Positions 49,173-59,338 of a stretch of DNA of 64,000 nucleotides are shown here, piece by piece; the stretch's first letter is position 1; every line of letters begins with the position of its first letter. A model generated the notes under the pieces. The model ran no database searches, was not told the origin of the DNA, and saw only the letters and a program-made list of their open reading frames with translations. Both the position numbers and the translations under genes were made by a program. The DNA comes from Antiquaquibacter metalliresistens (lineage in GTDB: Bacteria; Actinomycetota; Actinomycetes; Actinomycetales; Microbacteriaceae): positions 124,001-188,000 of the forward strand of contig NZ_JARGEM010000006.1 of the NCBI RefSeq assembly GCF_029211225.1, read 5' to 3'.

Positions 49173-51059
49173 ATGGCCCAGACCGTGAGCTGGCGCCCGA
49201 AGGCGGGCGAGATTCCGCAGCAGGCGGGCGTCTACCGCTTCCGTGACGCGAATGCGCGCGTGCTCTACGTTGGCAAGGCCAAGAACCTCCGATCCCGGCT
49301 GAGCAACTACTTCGCGCCGCTCGCGACACTGCACGAGCGCACCCGGCGCATGGTGCTGACCGCGGCATCCGTGGAATGGACCGTCGTCGGCAACGACTTC
49401 GAGGCCCTGCAACTCGAGTACACCTGGATCAAGGAGTTCGACCCGCCGTTCAACGTGCAGTACAAGGACGACAAGTCCTATCCCTACCTGGCGATCACGC
49501 TCGGCGACGACGTGCCGCGGGTGCTGGTGACCCGCAACCGTGGCATCCCGAACGCGCGGTACTTCGGGCCGTACAGTCGGGCCTGGGCCATCCGCGACAC
49601 GGTCGACGTGCTGCTGAAGGCGTTCCCGATGCGCTCCTGTTCGGACGGCGTGTACCGACGCGCCCAGCAGACCGGGCGTCCGTGCCTGCTCGGCGACATC
49701 GGCAAGTGCGCCGCGCCGTGCGTCGGGCGGGTCACCCCCGAAGAGCACAAGTCGATCGCCGTCGACTTCGCGAGTTTCATGAGCGGCAACGACTCCACCT
49801 TCGTGGCCCGCATCACCAAGCGCATGAAGGATGCCGCTGCCGACCAGGACTACGAGGCCGCCGCGCGCTATCGCGACCAGATCGCCGCCATGGAGACGGC
49901 ACTGGCCAAGAACGCCGTCGTGCTCGACGAGACGGTCGATGCCGACCTCTTCGGCATCGCGCACGACGAGCTCGCCGCCGCCGTGCAGCAGTTCGTGGTG
50001 CGCGGCGGTCGCATCCGCGGTGTGCGCGCCTGGGTGGTCGACAAGGAGCTCGACCTGGAGCTGCCGGATCTCGTCGAGTCGGTGCTGCAGAAGGCCTACG
50101 ACGACGCCGTGCCGCCCCGGGACGTGTTCGTGCCCGCGGTTCCGGATGATGCCCCGGCACTCGAACGCTGGCTGGGGGAGCTGCGCGGTCCAGGGTCGCG
50201 CGTGCGGCTCGCGGTGGCCAAGCGCGGTGACAAGGCCGCCCTCGCCCAGACCGTGGCGCAGAACGCCACGCAGGCGCTCATCCTGTACAAGTCGCGGCGC
50301 AGTGCCGACTTCGTCGCCCGGTCGCAGGCCCTCGCCGACATCCAGGAGGCACTCGGCATGGACGAGGCGCCGCTGCGGATGGAGTGCTTCGACGTCTCGC
50401 ACCTCAGCGGAACGAACATCGTCGCCTCGATGGTCGTGTTCGAGGACGGGCTGCCGCGCAAGGATCACTACCGTCGGTTCGCGATCCCCGAGTCCAGCGA
50501 CGACACCGAGTCGATCTACCAGGTGCTCACCCGCCGCCTGGCCTACCTCCGGGAGCCGGTGATCGAGTCCGAGGACGGCACGGACCGGCGCAAGAAGTTC
50601 GCCTATCCGCCGCAACTGCTGATCGTCGACGGGGGACAGCCGCAGGTCGCCGCGGCGAAACGCGCGCTCGACGAGGCCGGCATCACCGGCATCCAGCTCG
50701 CCGGCATCGCCAAACGGCTCGAGGAGATCTGGTTGCCCGACGCCGACTACCCGGTGATCCTGCCGCGCAACTCCGACGCGCTGTTCCTCATCCAGCGGAT
50801 CCGTGACGAGGCCCACCGCTTCGCGATCGGATATCAGCGCCAGAAGCGTCGCAAGGACATCGCGACGGTGCTCGCCGAAATTCCGGGACTCGGCCCGTCG
50901 CGCATCAAGGAGCTGCTCAAGCACTTCGGCTCCGTCGCGCGCCTGCGCCAGGCGGATGCCGCGGCCATCGCCGAGGTGCGCGGCATCGGTCCCGCGCTCG
51001 CACGAACCATCATCGAGCGGCTCGACGAATCCGCCAGAGGCTCCGCGCAACCCCGGTAG
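49173..51059 (+). CDS. uvrC: Excinuclease ABC subunit C
   Basis: Dual-incision nuclease of nucleotide excision repair, 628 residues. The GIY-YIG nuclease (about 10-95) has [21 protein letters not shown] cysteine-containing region ([26 protein letters not shown]) and the UVR domain ([21 protein letters not shown]) come next. The RNase H-like C-terminal endonuclease has [19 protein letters not shown] and [15 protein letters not shown], and tandem helix-hairpin-helix motifs end the protein ([31 protein letters not shown]). It starts 12 nt after uvrA. Its TAG stop begins the probable rapZ -10. Confidence 0.96.
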   Translation: MAQTVSWRPKAGEIPQQAGVYRFRDANARVLYVGKAKNLRSRLSNYFAPLATLHERTRRMVLTAASVEWTVVGNDFEALQLEYTWIKEFDPPFNVQYKDDKSYPYLAITLGDDVPRVLVTRNRGIPNARYFGPYSRAWAIRDTVDVLLKAFPMRSCSDGVYRRAQQTGRPCLLGDIGKCAAPCVGRVTPEEHKSIAVDFASFMSGNDSTFVARITKRMKDAAADQDYEAAARYRDQIAAMETALAKNAVVLDETVDADLFGIAHDELAAAVQQFVVRGGRIRGVRAWVVDKELDLELPDLVESVLQKAYDDAVPPRDVFVPAVPDDAPALERWLGELRGPGSRVRLAVAKRGDKAALAQTVAQNATQALILYKSRRSADFVARSQALADIQEALGMDEAPLRMECFDVSHLSGTNIVASMVVFEDGLPRKDHYRRFAIPESSDDTESIYQVLTRRLAYLREPVIESEDGTDRRKKFAYPPQLLIVDGGQPQVAAAKRALDEAGITGIQLAGIAKRLEEIWLPDADYPVILPRNSDALFLIQRIRDEAHRFAIGYQRQKRRKDIATVLAEIPGLGPSRIKELLKHFGSVARLRQADAAAIAEVRGIGPALARTIIERLDESARGSAQPR

Positions 51060-51062
51060 TCT
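51057..51062 (+). promoter_or_regulatory. Putative rapZ -10 (TAGTCT) containing the uvrC stop codon
   Basis: TAGTCT starts with the uvrC TAG stop and ends 9 nt before the rapZ ATG, leaving at most a couple of untranslated bases. No ribosome-binding sequence is seen. Confidence 0.4.
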
Positions 51063-51071
51063 TGGTGCACC

Positions 51072-51947
51072 ATGCCAGCGGAACGTGACAGCCAGGAGAT
51101 GCTCATCGTCACCGGCATGTCCGGCGCGGGCCGCTCGACGGTCGGCAACGCGCTCGAGGACCTCGGCTGGTACGTCGTCGACAACCTCCCGCCGCAGATG
51201 CTGCGCCCGTTCGTCGAGCTCGCACAGCGTGCCGGCAGCGCCCTGCCCCGCATCGCGGCGGTCGTGGACGTGCGCGGCGGCAGGGTGTTCGCCGACCTCG
51301 CCGAGGAGCTCGATCGGCTTCGCGAGGACATCCGCTTGCGCGTGCTCTTCCTGGAGGCGACCGACGCCGTGCTCGTGCGGCGCTTCGAGCAGGTGCGGCG
51401 ACCGCATCCGCTGCAGGGAGACGGCACGACGCTCGACGGCATCGCGGCAGAGCGCGCGCGCATGGGCGAGGTGCGCGCGAACAGCGACCTCATCGTCGAC
51501 ACCTCGGACCTCAACATCCATCAGCTCGCGAATCAGATCTCGGATCTCTTCACGTCCGACGAGCGGGCCGGGCTGCGCATCACGGTGGAGAGCTTCGGCT
51601 TCAAGTACGGACTCCCGGCGGACGCCGACCTCGTCGCGGACTGCCGCTTTCTGCCCAACCCGTTCTGGATCAGCGAGCTCAAGAATCTCACCGGTCTCGA
51701 CGACGCCGTGCGGGAGTACGTGCTCGGACTGCCCGGCGCCGAGCAGTTCCTCGACGATTATGCGCGTACGCTCGAACCGGTCTTCGCGGGATTCCAGCGC
51801 GAGAACAAGCGACACGCGACCATCGCGCTCGGCTGCACCGGCGGCAAGCACCGCTCGGTCGCCATGGCCGAAGCGCTCGCCGCCAGGCTGCGCGAGCTGC
51901 CGGACGTCGCCGTGAGCATCAAACACCGCGACCTGGGTCGCGAATGA
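51072..51947 (+). CDS. rapZ: RapZ/YvcJ-family nucleotide-binding protein
   Basis: A 291-residue P-loop ATPase/GTPase. Walker A is [18 protein letters not shown] (about 14-25), followed by [15 protein letters not shown]. The C-terminal domain, which in E. coli RapZ binds small RNA, has the signature [20 protein letters not shown] and ends KHRDLGRE. In actinobacteria the role is not settled; family members sense a nucleotide or GlcN6P-related signal. It lies between uvrC and whiA. The yvcK gene that usually separates rapZ and whiA is absent here. Confidence 0.93.
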   Translation: MPAERDSQEMLIVTGMSGAGRSTVGNALEDLGWYVVDNLPPQMLRPFVELAQRAGSALPRIAAVVDVRGGRVFADLAEELDRLREDIRLRVLFLEATDAVLVRRFEQVRRPHPLQGDGTTLDGIAAERARMGEVRANSDLIVDTSDLNIHQLANQISDLFTSDERAGLRITVESFGFKYGLPADADLVADCRFLPNPFWISELKNLTGLDDAVREYVLGLPGAEQFLDDYARTLEPVFAGFQRENKRHATIALGCTGGKHRSVAMAEALAARLRELPDVAVSIKHRDLGRE

Positions 51948-51993
51948 CGGCGGCGCCCATGTGGCGCCCAAGACGTGAGAGGAAGGACCGCGC

Positions 51994-52971
51994 GTGGCAC
52001 TCACCGCCGAGGTCAAGGAAGAACTCGCTGGCGTTCAGGCCGGCCGCACGAGCGTGCGCGCAGCGGAGCTCGCGACGATCCTGCGGTTCTCCGGGGGACT
52101 GCATGTGATCTCGGGTCGAATCGCCGTCGAGTCCGAGCTCGAGACCGAGAAGCTCGCCCGGCGCGTGCGCAAGGACATCGCGGAGCTCTACGGGGTGCGC
52201 GCCGACGTGAGCCTCGTGTCGGCATCCGGCCAGCGGCGCGCCACGCACTATCTCGTTCGAGTGCTCGACGGCGGCGAGACCCTCGCGCGTCAGACCGGAC
52301 TGCTGGATGCCCGGCGCCGACCGATCCGCGGCCTGCCCAACCGGCTAACCACCGGCGGCATCGAAGAGCTCTCCGCGGTCTGGCGCGGAGCCTTCCTCGC
52401 CGCGGGCACCCTCACCGATCCGGGACGCTCGGCCGCCCTCGAGGTGACCTGCCCGGGCAACGAGGCCGCGATGGCCCTCGTGGGCGCCGCCGGACGCCTC
52501 AAGATCTCGGCGAAGGCACGGGAGGTGCGCGGCGTGCACCGCGTCGTCGTGCGCGACGGCGAGGGCATCGCCGCGATGCTCGTGCTCATGGGCGCCGAGC
52601 ACACCGTTCAGGCCTGGAACGACCTGCGCCAGCGCCGCGAAGTGCGCGCGACGGCGAACCGGTTGGTCAACTTCGACGACGCCAACCTGCGACGCTCGGC
52701 GCAGGCCGCGGTGGCCGCCTGCGCACGCGTGGAGCGCGCGCTCGAGATCCTCGCCGACGACGTGCCGGAGCACCTGCGCTACGCGGGGGAGCTGCGGCTG
52801 CGGTTCCGCGACTCCAGCCTCGATGAGCTCGGCCACCACGCCGATCCGCCGATGACGAAGGATGCGGTGGCCGGTCGCATCCGTCGCCTGCTCGCGATGG
52901 CCGACAAGAAGGCCTCCGATCTGGGTATTCCCGGCACGGATGCGAACCTTCCGCCGGACCTGGAGGAATAG
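51994..52971 (+). CDS. whiA: Sporulation/division regulator WhiA
   Basis: A 325-residue DNA-binding protein with a catalytically dead LAGLIDADG-like N-terminal domain (about 1-190: [46 protein letters not shown]) and a C-terminal helix-turn-helix (about 220-310: [41 protein letters not shown]). In Streptomyces it controls division genes with WhiB. This organism group does not sporulate, so control of cell division is the likelier role. A strong ribosome-binding site, GAGAGGAAGG, precedes the GTG at 51994. Confidence 0.95.
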   Translation: MALTAEVKEELAGVQAGRTSVRAAELATILRFSGGLHVISGRIAVESELETEKLARRVRKDIAELYGVRADVSLVSASGQRRATHYLVRVLDGGETLARQTGLLDARRRPIRGLPNRLTTGGIEELSAVWRGAFLAAGTLTDPGRSAALEVTCPGNEAAMALVGAAGRLKISAKAREVRGVHRVVVRDGEGIAAMLVLMGAEHTVQAWNDLRQRREVRATANRLVNFDDANLRRSAQAAVAACARVERALEILADDVPEHLRYAGELRLRFRDSSLDELGHHADPPMTKDAVAGRIRRLLAMADKKASDLGIPGTDANLPPDLEE

Positions 52972-52999
52972 AGCACTCCAGTGCCCCGGTTCACGTAGT

Positions 53000-53005
53000 T
53001 AGACT
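53000..53005 (+). promoter_or_regulatory. Putative sodA -10 (TAGACT) with structured leader
   Basis: TAGACT predicts a start near 53012 and a leader of about 57 nt. The leader can fold CCCCG (53016-53020) with CGGGG (53044-53048), with an inner CGAC/GTCG hairpin, before the ribosome-binding sequence AGGAGA. Confidence 0.4.
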
Positions 53006-53068
53006 GGAACGGTCTCCCCGGCTCGACGTTCTGTCGCAGTTCTCGGGGCAAATCGCTAGGAGAAATCG

Positions 53069-53695
53069 ATGGCTGACTACACCCTCCCCGAACTTCCGTA
53101 CGACTACTCGGCGCTCGCACCGCACATCAGCGCGACGATCATGGAGCTGCACCACAGCAAGCACCACCAGGCCTACGTGACCGGCGCGAACGCGGCGCTG
53201 GCCGCCCTCGCCGAGGCCCGCGACAAGGGCGACCTCGCGAACGTCAACAAGCTCGAGAAGGACCTCTCCTTCAACCTCGGTGGCCACGTCAACCACTCCA
53301 TCTTCTGGACCAACATGTCCCCGGATGGCGGCGACAAGCCCACCGGTGACCTCGCCTCGGCGATCGACGACCAGTTCGGCTCGTTCGACAAGTTCACCGC
53401 GCACTTCACCGCGACCGCCATGGGTGTGCAGGGCTCCGGCTGGTCGGTGCTCGCCTACGACTCCATCGGTCAGAAGCTCATCATCGTGCAGTTCTTCGAC
53501 CAGCAGGGCAACCTCCCGGCCGGTATCGTGCCGCTGCTCATGCTCGACGTGTGGGAGCACGCGTACTACCTCGACTACAAGAACGTGCGCGCCGACTATG
53601 TGAAGGCGTTCTGGAACATCGTCGACTGGGGCAACGTGCAGCGTCGCTTCACCGTGGCCCGCGAGAAGACCGACGGCCTGCTGCTACTGTCATAG
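53069..53695 (+). CDS. sodA: Superoxide dismutase, Mn/Fe type
   Basis: Converts superoxide to hydrogen peroxide and oxygen in the cytoplasm; 208 residues. The four metal ligands can be placed: His28 in [13 protein letters not shown], the second His in [10 protein letters not shown], and the Asp and His of [27 protein letters not shown] and [10 protein letters not shown] favour manganese, but the metal preference of actinobacterial enzymes is often mixed. No signal peptide is present. It has its own promoter, a folded leader and a strong terminator, so it is monocistronic. Confidence 0.95.
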   Translation: MADYTLPELPYDYSALAPHISATIMELHHSKHHQAYVTGANAALAALAEARDKGDLANVNKLEKDLSFNLGGHVNHSIFWTNMSPDGGDKPTGDLASAIDDQFGSFDKFTAHFTATAMGVQGSGWSVLAYDSIGQKLIIVQFFDQQGNLPAGIVPLLMLDVWEHAYYLDYKNVRADYVKAFWNIVDWGNVQRRFTVAREKTDGLLLLS

Positions 53696-53702
53696 CGGCA
53701 TC

Positions 53703-53730
53703 GTGGCCGGAGCCCGATGGCTCCGGCCAC
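53703..53730 (+). terminator. sodA terminator hairpin
   Basis: GTGGCCGGAGCC (53703-53714) and its perfect reverse complement (53719-53730) form a 12-bp stem with a CGAT loop, 8 nt after the sodA stop. Confidence 0.8.
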
Positions 53731-53773
53731 ACTCGATCTCAACCCCTCGAAAAGCGCGTCGTGTGACGCCTGA

Positions 53774-54793
<1,020 letters not shown>

Positions 54794-54817
54794 CGCCGGC
54801 GCCTCGGCTCAGACACC

Positions 54818-56035
54818 ATGACGCTTCGCACGATCGGATCCCTCGGGGATCTCTCGGGCAAGACCGTGCTCGTCCGATGCGATCTGAACGTCCCGCTCAA
54901 GGACGGCAAGATCACCGACGACGGCCGGATCCGCGCCTCGCTTCCCACGCTCAACGCACTCATCCACGCGGGAGCACGACTCGTCGTGATTTCGCACCTC
55001 GGCCGCCCGGATGGCGCACCCGACGCGAAGTACAGCCTCGAGCCGGTGGCTCAGCGCATGTGCGAGCTGCTCGGCAAGCCTGTCGTGTTCGCGCACGACA
55101 CGGTCGGCTCGGCGGCTGCGGACGCGGTGGGCGAGCTCGAGCCCGGGGGAGTGGCCCTGCTGGAGAACCTCCGGTTCAACGCCGGGGAGACCTCCAAGGT
55201 CGACGCCGAGCGACGTGAGTTCGCGTCCAAGCTCGCGGCATTCGGCGATGCCTTCGTCTCCGACGGATTCGGCGTGGTGCACCGCAAGCAGGCGAGCGTG
55301 TACGAGCTCGCCGAGTTGCTGCCCAGCGCCGCCGGCCTGCTGGTGGAGACCGAGCTGGACGTGCTCGAGAAGCTCACGGTGCGCCCCGAGAAGCCGTACA
55401 CGGTCGTGCTCGGCGGTTCGAAGGTCTCCGACAAGCTCGCGGTGATCGACGCCCTGCTGCCACGCGTGGACACGCTGCTGATCGGCGGCGGGATGCTCTT
55501 CACGTTCCTCGTCGCGCTCGGTCACAAGGTGGGTGCGAGCCTGCTCGAACAGGACCAGGTGGAGACCGTCAAGGGCTACCTCGAGCGCGCGAAGCAGCTG
55601 GGCGTCGAGCTCGTGCTGCCGACGGACATCGTGGTGGCATCCAAGTTCGGTGCGGATGCCGAGGTGCGCGTCACGCCCGCCGACGCGATCGAGGACACCC
55701 CGTTCGGCGCCTCGGGCCTGGGGCTGGACATCGGACCGGATTCCGCGGCCGCCTTCGCTCAGGCGATCGGCCGCTCCAAGACGGTGTTCTGGAACGGACC
55801 GATGGGCGTGTTCGAGCTGGCGCCCTTCGCGGCCGGCACCAAGGCGGTCGCTGAGGCGCTCACCACCATGGACGGCTTCGGTGTCGTCGGCGGCGGCGAT
55901 TCGGCCGCCGCGGTGCGTGCCCTCGGGTTCCACGACGACCAGTTCGGGCACATCTCGACCGGCGGCGGCGCGAGCCTCGAGTTCCTCGAGGGCAAGCGCC
56001 TGCCAGGACTGGAGGTGCTCGGATGGCAACCGTGA
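54818..56035 (+). CDS. pgk: Phosphoglycerate kinase
   Basis: Substrate-level phosphorylation step of glycolysis; 405 residues. The N-terminal substrate domain shows [29 protein letters not shown] and [11 protein letters not shown]. The nucleotide domain shows [31 protein letters not shown] and the C-terminal [13 protein letters not shown] with [20 protein letters not shown]. The ATG lies 24 nt after gap without a clear ribosome-binding sequence. The 3' end overlaps tpiA by 13 bases. Confidence 0.96.
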   Translation: MTLRTIGSLGDLSGKTVLVRCDLNVPLKDGKITDDGRIRASLPTLNALIHAGARLVVISHLGRPDGAPDAKYSLEPVAQRMCELLGKPVVFAHDTVGSAAADAVGELEPGGVALLENLRFNAGETSKVDAERREFASKLAAFGDAFVSDGFGVVHRKQASVYELAELLPSAAGLLVETELDVLEKLTVRPEKPYTVVLGGSKVSDKLAVIDALLPRVDTLLIGGGMLFTFLVALGHKVGASLLEQDQVETVKGYLERAKQLGVELVLPTDIVVASKFGADAEVRVTPADAIEDTPFGASGLGLDIGPDSAAAFAQAIGRSKTVFWNGPMGVFELAPFAAGTKAVAEALTTMDGFGVVGGGDSAAAVRALGFHDDQFGHISTGGGASLEFLEGKRLPGLEVLGWQP

Positions 56036-56820
56036 AGCGCATCCCGTTGATCGCGGGCAATTGGAAGATGAACCTCGACCACCTGCAGGCGATCGCCTTC
56101 GTGCAGAAGCTCGCCTGGACGCTCAAGGACGCGAGGCACGACTACGGTGTCGACGGATCCGAGGTCGCGGTGTTCCCGCCGTTCACCGACCTCCGTTCGG
56201 TGCAGAACCTGGTCTCCGCGGACAAGCTCGACATCGTCTTCGGCGCACAGGACCTCTCCGAGCACGACTCGGGCGCGTACACCGGTGAGATCTCCGGCGC
56301 CTTCCTCAAGGCGCTCGAGTGCCGGTACGTGATCATCGGGCACTCCGAGCGTCGGCAGTACCACCACGAGACCGACGAGGAGCTCGGCCGAAAGGTGGCC
56401 GCCGCGATCAAGCACGGGCTCATCCCCGTGCTCTGCGTCGGTGAGACCGCGGACGATCTCGAGCAGCACGGCCCGAGTGCGGTGCCGGTCGCACAGCTGC
56501 GGGGCGCGCTCGAGAGCATCTCCGGCACGCCGGAGCTGGTGATCGCGTACGAACCCGTCTGGGCGATCGGTTCCGGTCAGGCGGCGACGCCTGAGCAAGC
56601 AGAGCAGGTCGCGGCACGACTGCGCGAGACGCTCGCCGAGCTTCTGGGAGACGAGGTGGCGGCTGCCACGCGCATCCTCTACGGCGGCTCGGTGAAGTCC
56701 GGGAACATCGCCGGATTCATGCGCCAGCCCAACGTGGACGGCGCACTGGTCGGGGGAGCGAGCCTGGATGTCACGGAGTTCGCGAGCATCGCCCGCTTCC
56801 AGAAGCACGTCGGCACCTGA
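56023..56820 (+). CDS. tpiA: Triosephosphate isomerase
   Basis: Interconverts dihydroxyacetone phosphate and glyceraldehyde-3-phosphate. The 265-residue TIM barrel has GNWKMNL (the active-site Lys), the catalytic His107 in [10 protein letters not shown], the catalytic Glu177 in [20 protein letters not shown] (with the hinged loop 6) and the phosphate-binding [10 protein letters not shown] and GALVGGASL. It is coupled to pgk by a 13-base overlap. It is followed by a palindromic intergenic repeat and the secG promoter. Confidence 0.96.
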   Translation: MATVKRIPLIAGNWKMNLDHLQAIAFVQKLAWTLKDARHDYGVDGSEVAVFPPFTDLRSVQNLVSADKLDIVFGAQDLSEHDSGAYTGEISGAFLKALECRYVIIGHSERRQYHHETDEELGRKVAAAIKHGLIPVLCVGETADDLEQHGPSAVPVAQLRGALESISGTPELVIAYEPVWAIGSGQAATPEQAEQVAARLRETLAELLGDEVAAATRILYGGSVKSGNIAGFMRQPNVDGALVGGASLDVTEFASIARFQKHVGT

Positions 56821-56838
56821 TCACATCGCGGCGACGAA

Positions 56839-56899
56839 CTCGGCGTCGCTCGATCGACGAGGCCGAGCGTTTCACCGCTGGTCGAGCGAAGTCGAGACC
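56839..56899 (+). repeat. Dispersed intergenic repeat, copy 2, in an inverted repeat
   Basis: The 19-mer GTCGAGCGAAGTCGAGACC at 56881-56899 matches the copy at 4170 in 18 of 19 bases. An upstream arm, CTCGGCGTCGCTCG (56839-56852), pairs imperfectly (12 of 14) with 56883-56896 across a 30-nt loop. It probably ends the tpiA transcript and overlaps the -35 area of secG. Confidence 0.5.
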
Positions 56900-56909
56900 C
56901 GCACTGGGC

Positions 56910-56915
56910 TACACT
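56910..56915 (+). promoter_or_regulatory. Putative secG -10 (TACACT)
   Basis: TACACT predicts a start near 56922 and a 20-nt leader containing GAAAGG, correctly placed before the GTG at 56942. Confidence 0.45.
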
Positions 56916-56941
56916 GACTGAGGCTTTTCGAAAGGTTTGCT

Positions 56942-57196
56942 GTGCTTGTTGACATCCTCCAGGTCTTCCTGCAGGTGATCCTCGGGATCACGAGTCTGCT
57001 GCTGACCCTGCTGATCCTGCTCCACCGTGGTCGCGGTGGCGGCCTCTCCGACATGTTCGGCGGCGGCGTCACGTCAAACCTCGGAGCCTCCGGCGTCGCC
57101 GAGCGCAACCTCAACCGCTTCACCGTGATCCTCGCGGTCGTGTGGCTGGCCTGCATCGTCGCGCTCGGTCTCATCACCAAGTTCGACGGCGCGTAA
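56942..57196 (+). CDS. secG: Preprotein translocase subunit SecG
   Basis: Small accessory subunit of the SecYEG channel, 84 residues. It has two transmembrane helices (about 4-27 and 60-78). The conserved loop LLILLHRGRGGGLSDMFGGGV lies between them. The gap-pgk-tpiA-secG order is widespread in Gram-positive bacteria. A GAAAGG site precedes the GTG start. rbpA follows 10 nt downstream and is probably co-transcribed. Confidence 0.93.
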   Translation: MLVDILQVFLQVILGITSLLLTLLILLHRGRGGGLSDMFGGGVTSNLGASGVAERNLNRFTVILAVVWLACIVALGLITKFDGA

Positions 57197-57206
57197 GGGG
57201 TACTCG

Positions 57207-57566
57207 ATGGCTTCAGGAGGCAGTGCGATCCGCGGTTCCCGCGTCGGTGCGGGACCCATGGGCGAGCAGGACCGCGGTTACCGCGCGGACAGCATCGCCG
57301 TGTCCTATTGGGACGAACTCGGCAACGAGACCGTGCGCCACTTCGCGGCGAATCTCCCCGAAGAGGAGATCCCCGAGACCATCGATTCGCCCTCCACGGG
57401 CCTGCCCGCCGGCCGCGACAAGAATAACCCGCCGTCGGTCACCAAGCTGGAGCCCTACAAGACGCACCTCGCCTACGTGAAGGAGCGGCGCACCGAGGAT
57501 GAGGCTGCACAGCTGCTCGAAGAAGCGCTCGTGCAGTTGCGCACGCGGCGCGGCACGCTCGGCTGA
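57207..57566 (+). CDS. rbpA: RNA polymerase-binding protein RbpA
   Basis: Actinobacterial transcription activator that binds RNA polymerase and the principal sigma factor and helps open-complex formation. It has 119 residues. MASGGSAIRGSRVGAGPMGE is the N-terminal tail; a core domain with YWDELGNETVRHFAAN and IDSPSTGLPAGRDKNNPPS follows; the C-terminal sigma-interaction domain is KTHLAYVKERRTEDEAAQLL. Some homologues have cysteines in the core; none are present here. Its promoter activity is relevant to the TANNNT promoters seen throughout the window. Confidence 0.93.
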   Translation: MASGGSAIRGSRVGAGPMGEQDRGYRADSIAVSYWDELGNETVRHFAANLPEEEIPETIDSPSTGLPAGRDKNNPPSVTKLEPYKTHLAYVKERRTEDEAAQLLEEALVQLRTRRGTLG

Positions 57567-57593
57567 TCGCCGCGACATCCCGCTCTCGGGCGA

Positions 57594-58385
57594 CTAGCCG
57601 TCGTCGCGGGTCCAGAACTCGCCGGGGTGGATGAGGTTCTCCGGAACCTCCGCAGCGGCCTCGGCATCCACGAAGAACAAGGTCTTGCGACGGCCCTCGA
57701 CGCCTGCTGCCGGCACCTCGTTGATGCTCGCGCCGGCGAGCGTCAGCCCCAGCGCCGAGGCCTTGTCGACGCCCGCGACGACCATCCAGACGCGCGCTGA
57801 CGAGTTGATCGCGCGCAGCGTGAGGCTGATGCGCTCCGGCGGGGGCTTGGGCGAGTTGCGCACCGAGATCACGGTGTGCTCCGTGTCGCGGATGCCGCCG
57901 CGCTCGGGGAAGAGCGAGGCGATGTGTCCATCCGGGCCCATGCCGAGGAACGTGATGTCGAAGTGCGGCAGTTCGGCGTTGCGAGGGGCGTGCGCGGCGA
58001 GGGTCGCGGCATAGGCGGCGGAGGCGTCATCCAGCTCCAGTCCGCTGTCGGATGCCGCCATCGGGTGCACGCGTGCCGGGTCGAGCCCGACATGGTCCAG
58101 GAGGGCCGCCCTGGCCTGGGTCTCGTTGCGCTCCGGGTCACCCGTGGGCAGCCACCGCTCGTCGCCCCACCAGACGTTGACCCGGCTCCAGTCCACCAGG
58201 TCGCGGGCCGGCGAGTTGTTGATCGCCTCGAGCACGGCGGAGCCCATCGTGCCTCCGGTGAGCACGACCGAGGCCTCGTCGAACTCCTCGATCAGGTCGG
58301 TGGTCTTGGCGATGAATCGTGCCGCGACCGCCGCAGCCAGCGCGTTCTTGTCGTTGTGCACGATCACACGTCGTTCGTTGCTCAT
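57594..58385 (-). CDS. pgl: 6-Phosphogluconolactonase
   Basis: Hydrolyses 6-phosphogluconolactone, the product of Zwf. The 263-residue protein is of the NagB/DevB type: VVLTGGTMGSAVLEAI, WWGDERWLPTGDPERNETQ, ITFLGMGPDGHIASLFP and VWMVVAGVDKASAL. The ATG at 58385 overlaps the opcA stop by four bases. A longer upstream reading in this frame is only the antisense shadow of opcA. It is the last gene of the pentose phosphate operon and converges on rbpA. Confidence 0.94.
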   Translation of the reverse strand: MSNERRVIVHNDKNALAAAVAARFIAKTTDLIEEFDEASVVLTGGTMGSAVLEAINNSPARDLVDWSRVNVWWGDERWLPTGDPERNETQARAALLDHVGLDPARVHPMAASDSGLELDDASAAYAATLAAHAPRNAELPHFDITFLGMGPDGHIASLFPERGGIRDTEHTVISVRNSPKPPPERISLTLRAINSSARVWMVVAGVDKASALGLTLAGASINEVPAAGVEGRRKTLFFVDAEAAAEVPENLIHPGEFWTRDDG

Positions 58386-59338
58386 GATGCTCCCGTGATC
58401 TGCGGTCGGGGCAGCTTGCGCAGTCCCTGAGTCATGACCGCGCCGAACAGGTCGTCGGGGTCGAGTCGCCGCAGTTCCTCGGCAAGGCAGTCCCGCAGGT
58501 TGCGACGCGGCAGTGAGAGGTCGTGGATCGGCTGATTCGGCTGCACGAGGCGAGCGATTCCGGGCGTGGTGCGCTCCAGTTCGACGGTGCCCGACTTTCG
58601 CACCAGATGCACACCCTGGATGCCGCTGCTGCCGTGCGACGCCGGCGTGACCCCGAGCGTCACATCGACCCGCAACTGCAACTGCAGCCAGGCCGCGAGC
58701 AGGAACGTGGAGGGGGAGTCGGCGGCACCGCGCACTTCGATGCCGGTGACGCGCTCGTAGGGCGGCTGGTCGAGCACGGCGGCCAGTTGCGCGCGCCAGA
58801 GGGTGAGCCGGGTCCATGCGAAGTCCGTGTCGCCGGGGTGGTACGAGTTGGCGATCGTCTCGAGGGATCGCAACGGATCGGCGGTGGATGCGGCATCCGT
58901 GATCCGGCGCTGCGCTATGCGGCCGATCGCCGACTCGGAGACGACGTCGGGATGCTCGCGCGGCCACCATGCGACCACCGGAGCGTCGGGCAGCAGCAGT
59001 CCGGTGACGAGGCTCTCCTGATCGACGGCGGCGTCGCCGAAGGCGCGCACGACGACGACCTCGCTCGCACCGGCGTCGCCGCCGACGCGGATCTGCGCGT
59101 CGACGCGGGCCGCGACCGCAGGCTCGCTCTCCGGCGCCGTCGAGACCACGATCACGCGCATGGGGTGTTCGCGCGAGGCGTCGTTCGCGGCCTCGATCGC
59201 CAGCTCCTCCTCGCCGAGCGCCGTCGAGATCACGAGGGTCAGCACGCGACCGAGCGCGACGGCGCCGCCCTCCTCGCGGATCTTGACGAGGTTCTTGGAG
59301 ATCTGGCTCGTGGTGGTATCGGGCAGATCGACGATCAT
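58382..59338 (-). CDS. opcA: Glucose-6-phosphate dehydrogenase assembly protein OpcA
   Basis: Partner protein needed for full Zwf activity, also found in cyanobacteria; 318 residues. The typical segments are LVKIREEGGAVALGRVLTLV, the central PVVAWWPREHPDVVSESA, RITDAASTADPLRSLETIA and the tandem tryptophans in TDFAWTRLTLWRAQLAAVLD. No catalytic motif is expected. The ATG overlaps the zwf stop by four bases, which fits production of a stoichiometric partner. Confidence 0.94.
   Translation of the reverse strand: MIVDLPDTTTSQISKNLVKIREEGGAVALGRVLTLVISTALGEEELAIEAANDASREHPMRVIVVSTAPESEPAVAARVDAQIRVGGDAGASEVVVVRAFGDAAVDQESLVTGLLLPDAPVVAWWPREHPDVVSESAIGRIAQRRITDAASTADPLRSLETIANSYHPGDTDFAWTRLTLWRAQLAAVLDQPPYERVTGIEVRGAADSPSTFLLAAWLQLQLRVDVTLGVTPASHGSSGIQGVHLVRKSGTVELERTTPGIARLVQPNQPIHDLSLPRRNLRDCLAEELRRLDPDDLFGAVMTQGLRKLPRPQITGAS

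Noticed and set aside
45765-52016. A 2083-codon minus-strand open frame
   Set aside because: It lies antisense to the MFS gene, uvrA, uvrC and rapZ. In very GC-rich genes the opposite frame often lacks stops; its translation is low-complexity (Arg/Asp/His/Val-rich) and matches no family.
56821-56941. Possible small gene or riboswitch between tpiA and secG
   Set aside because: The gap is accounted for by the palindromic repeat and the secG promoter and ribosome-binding site; no open frame with a start signal is present.
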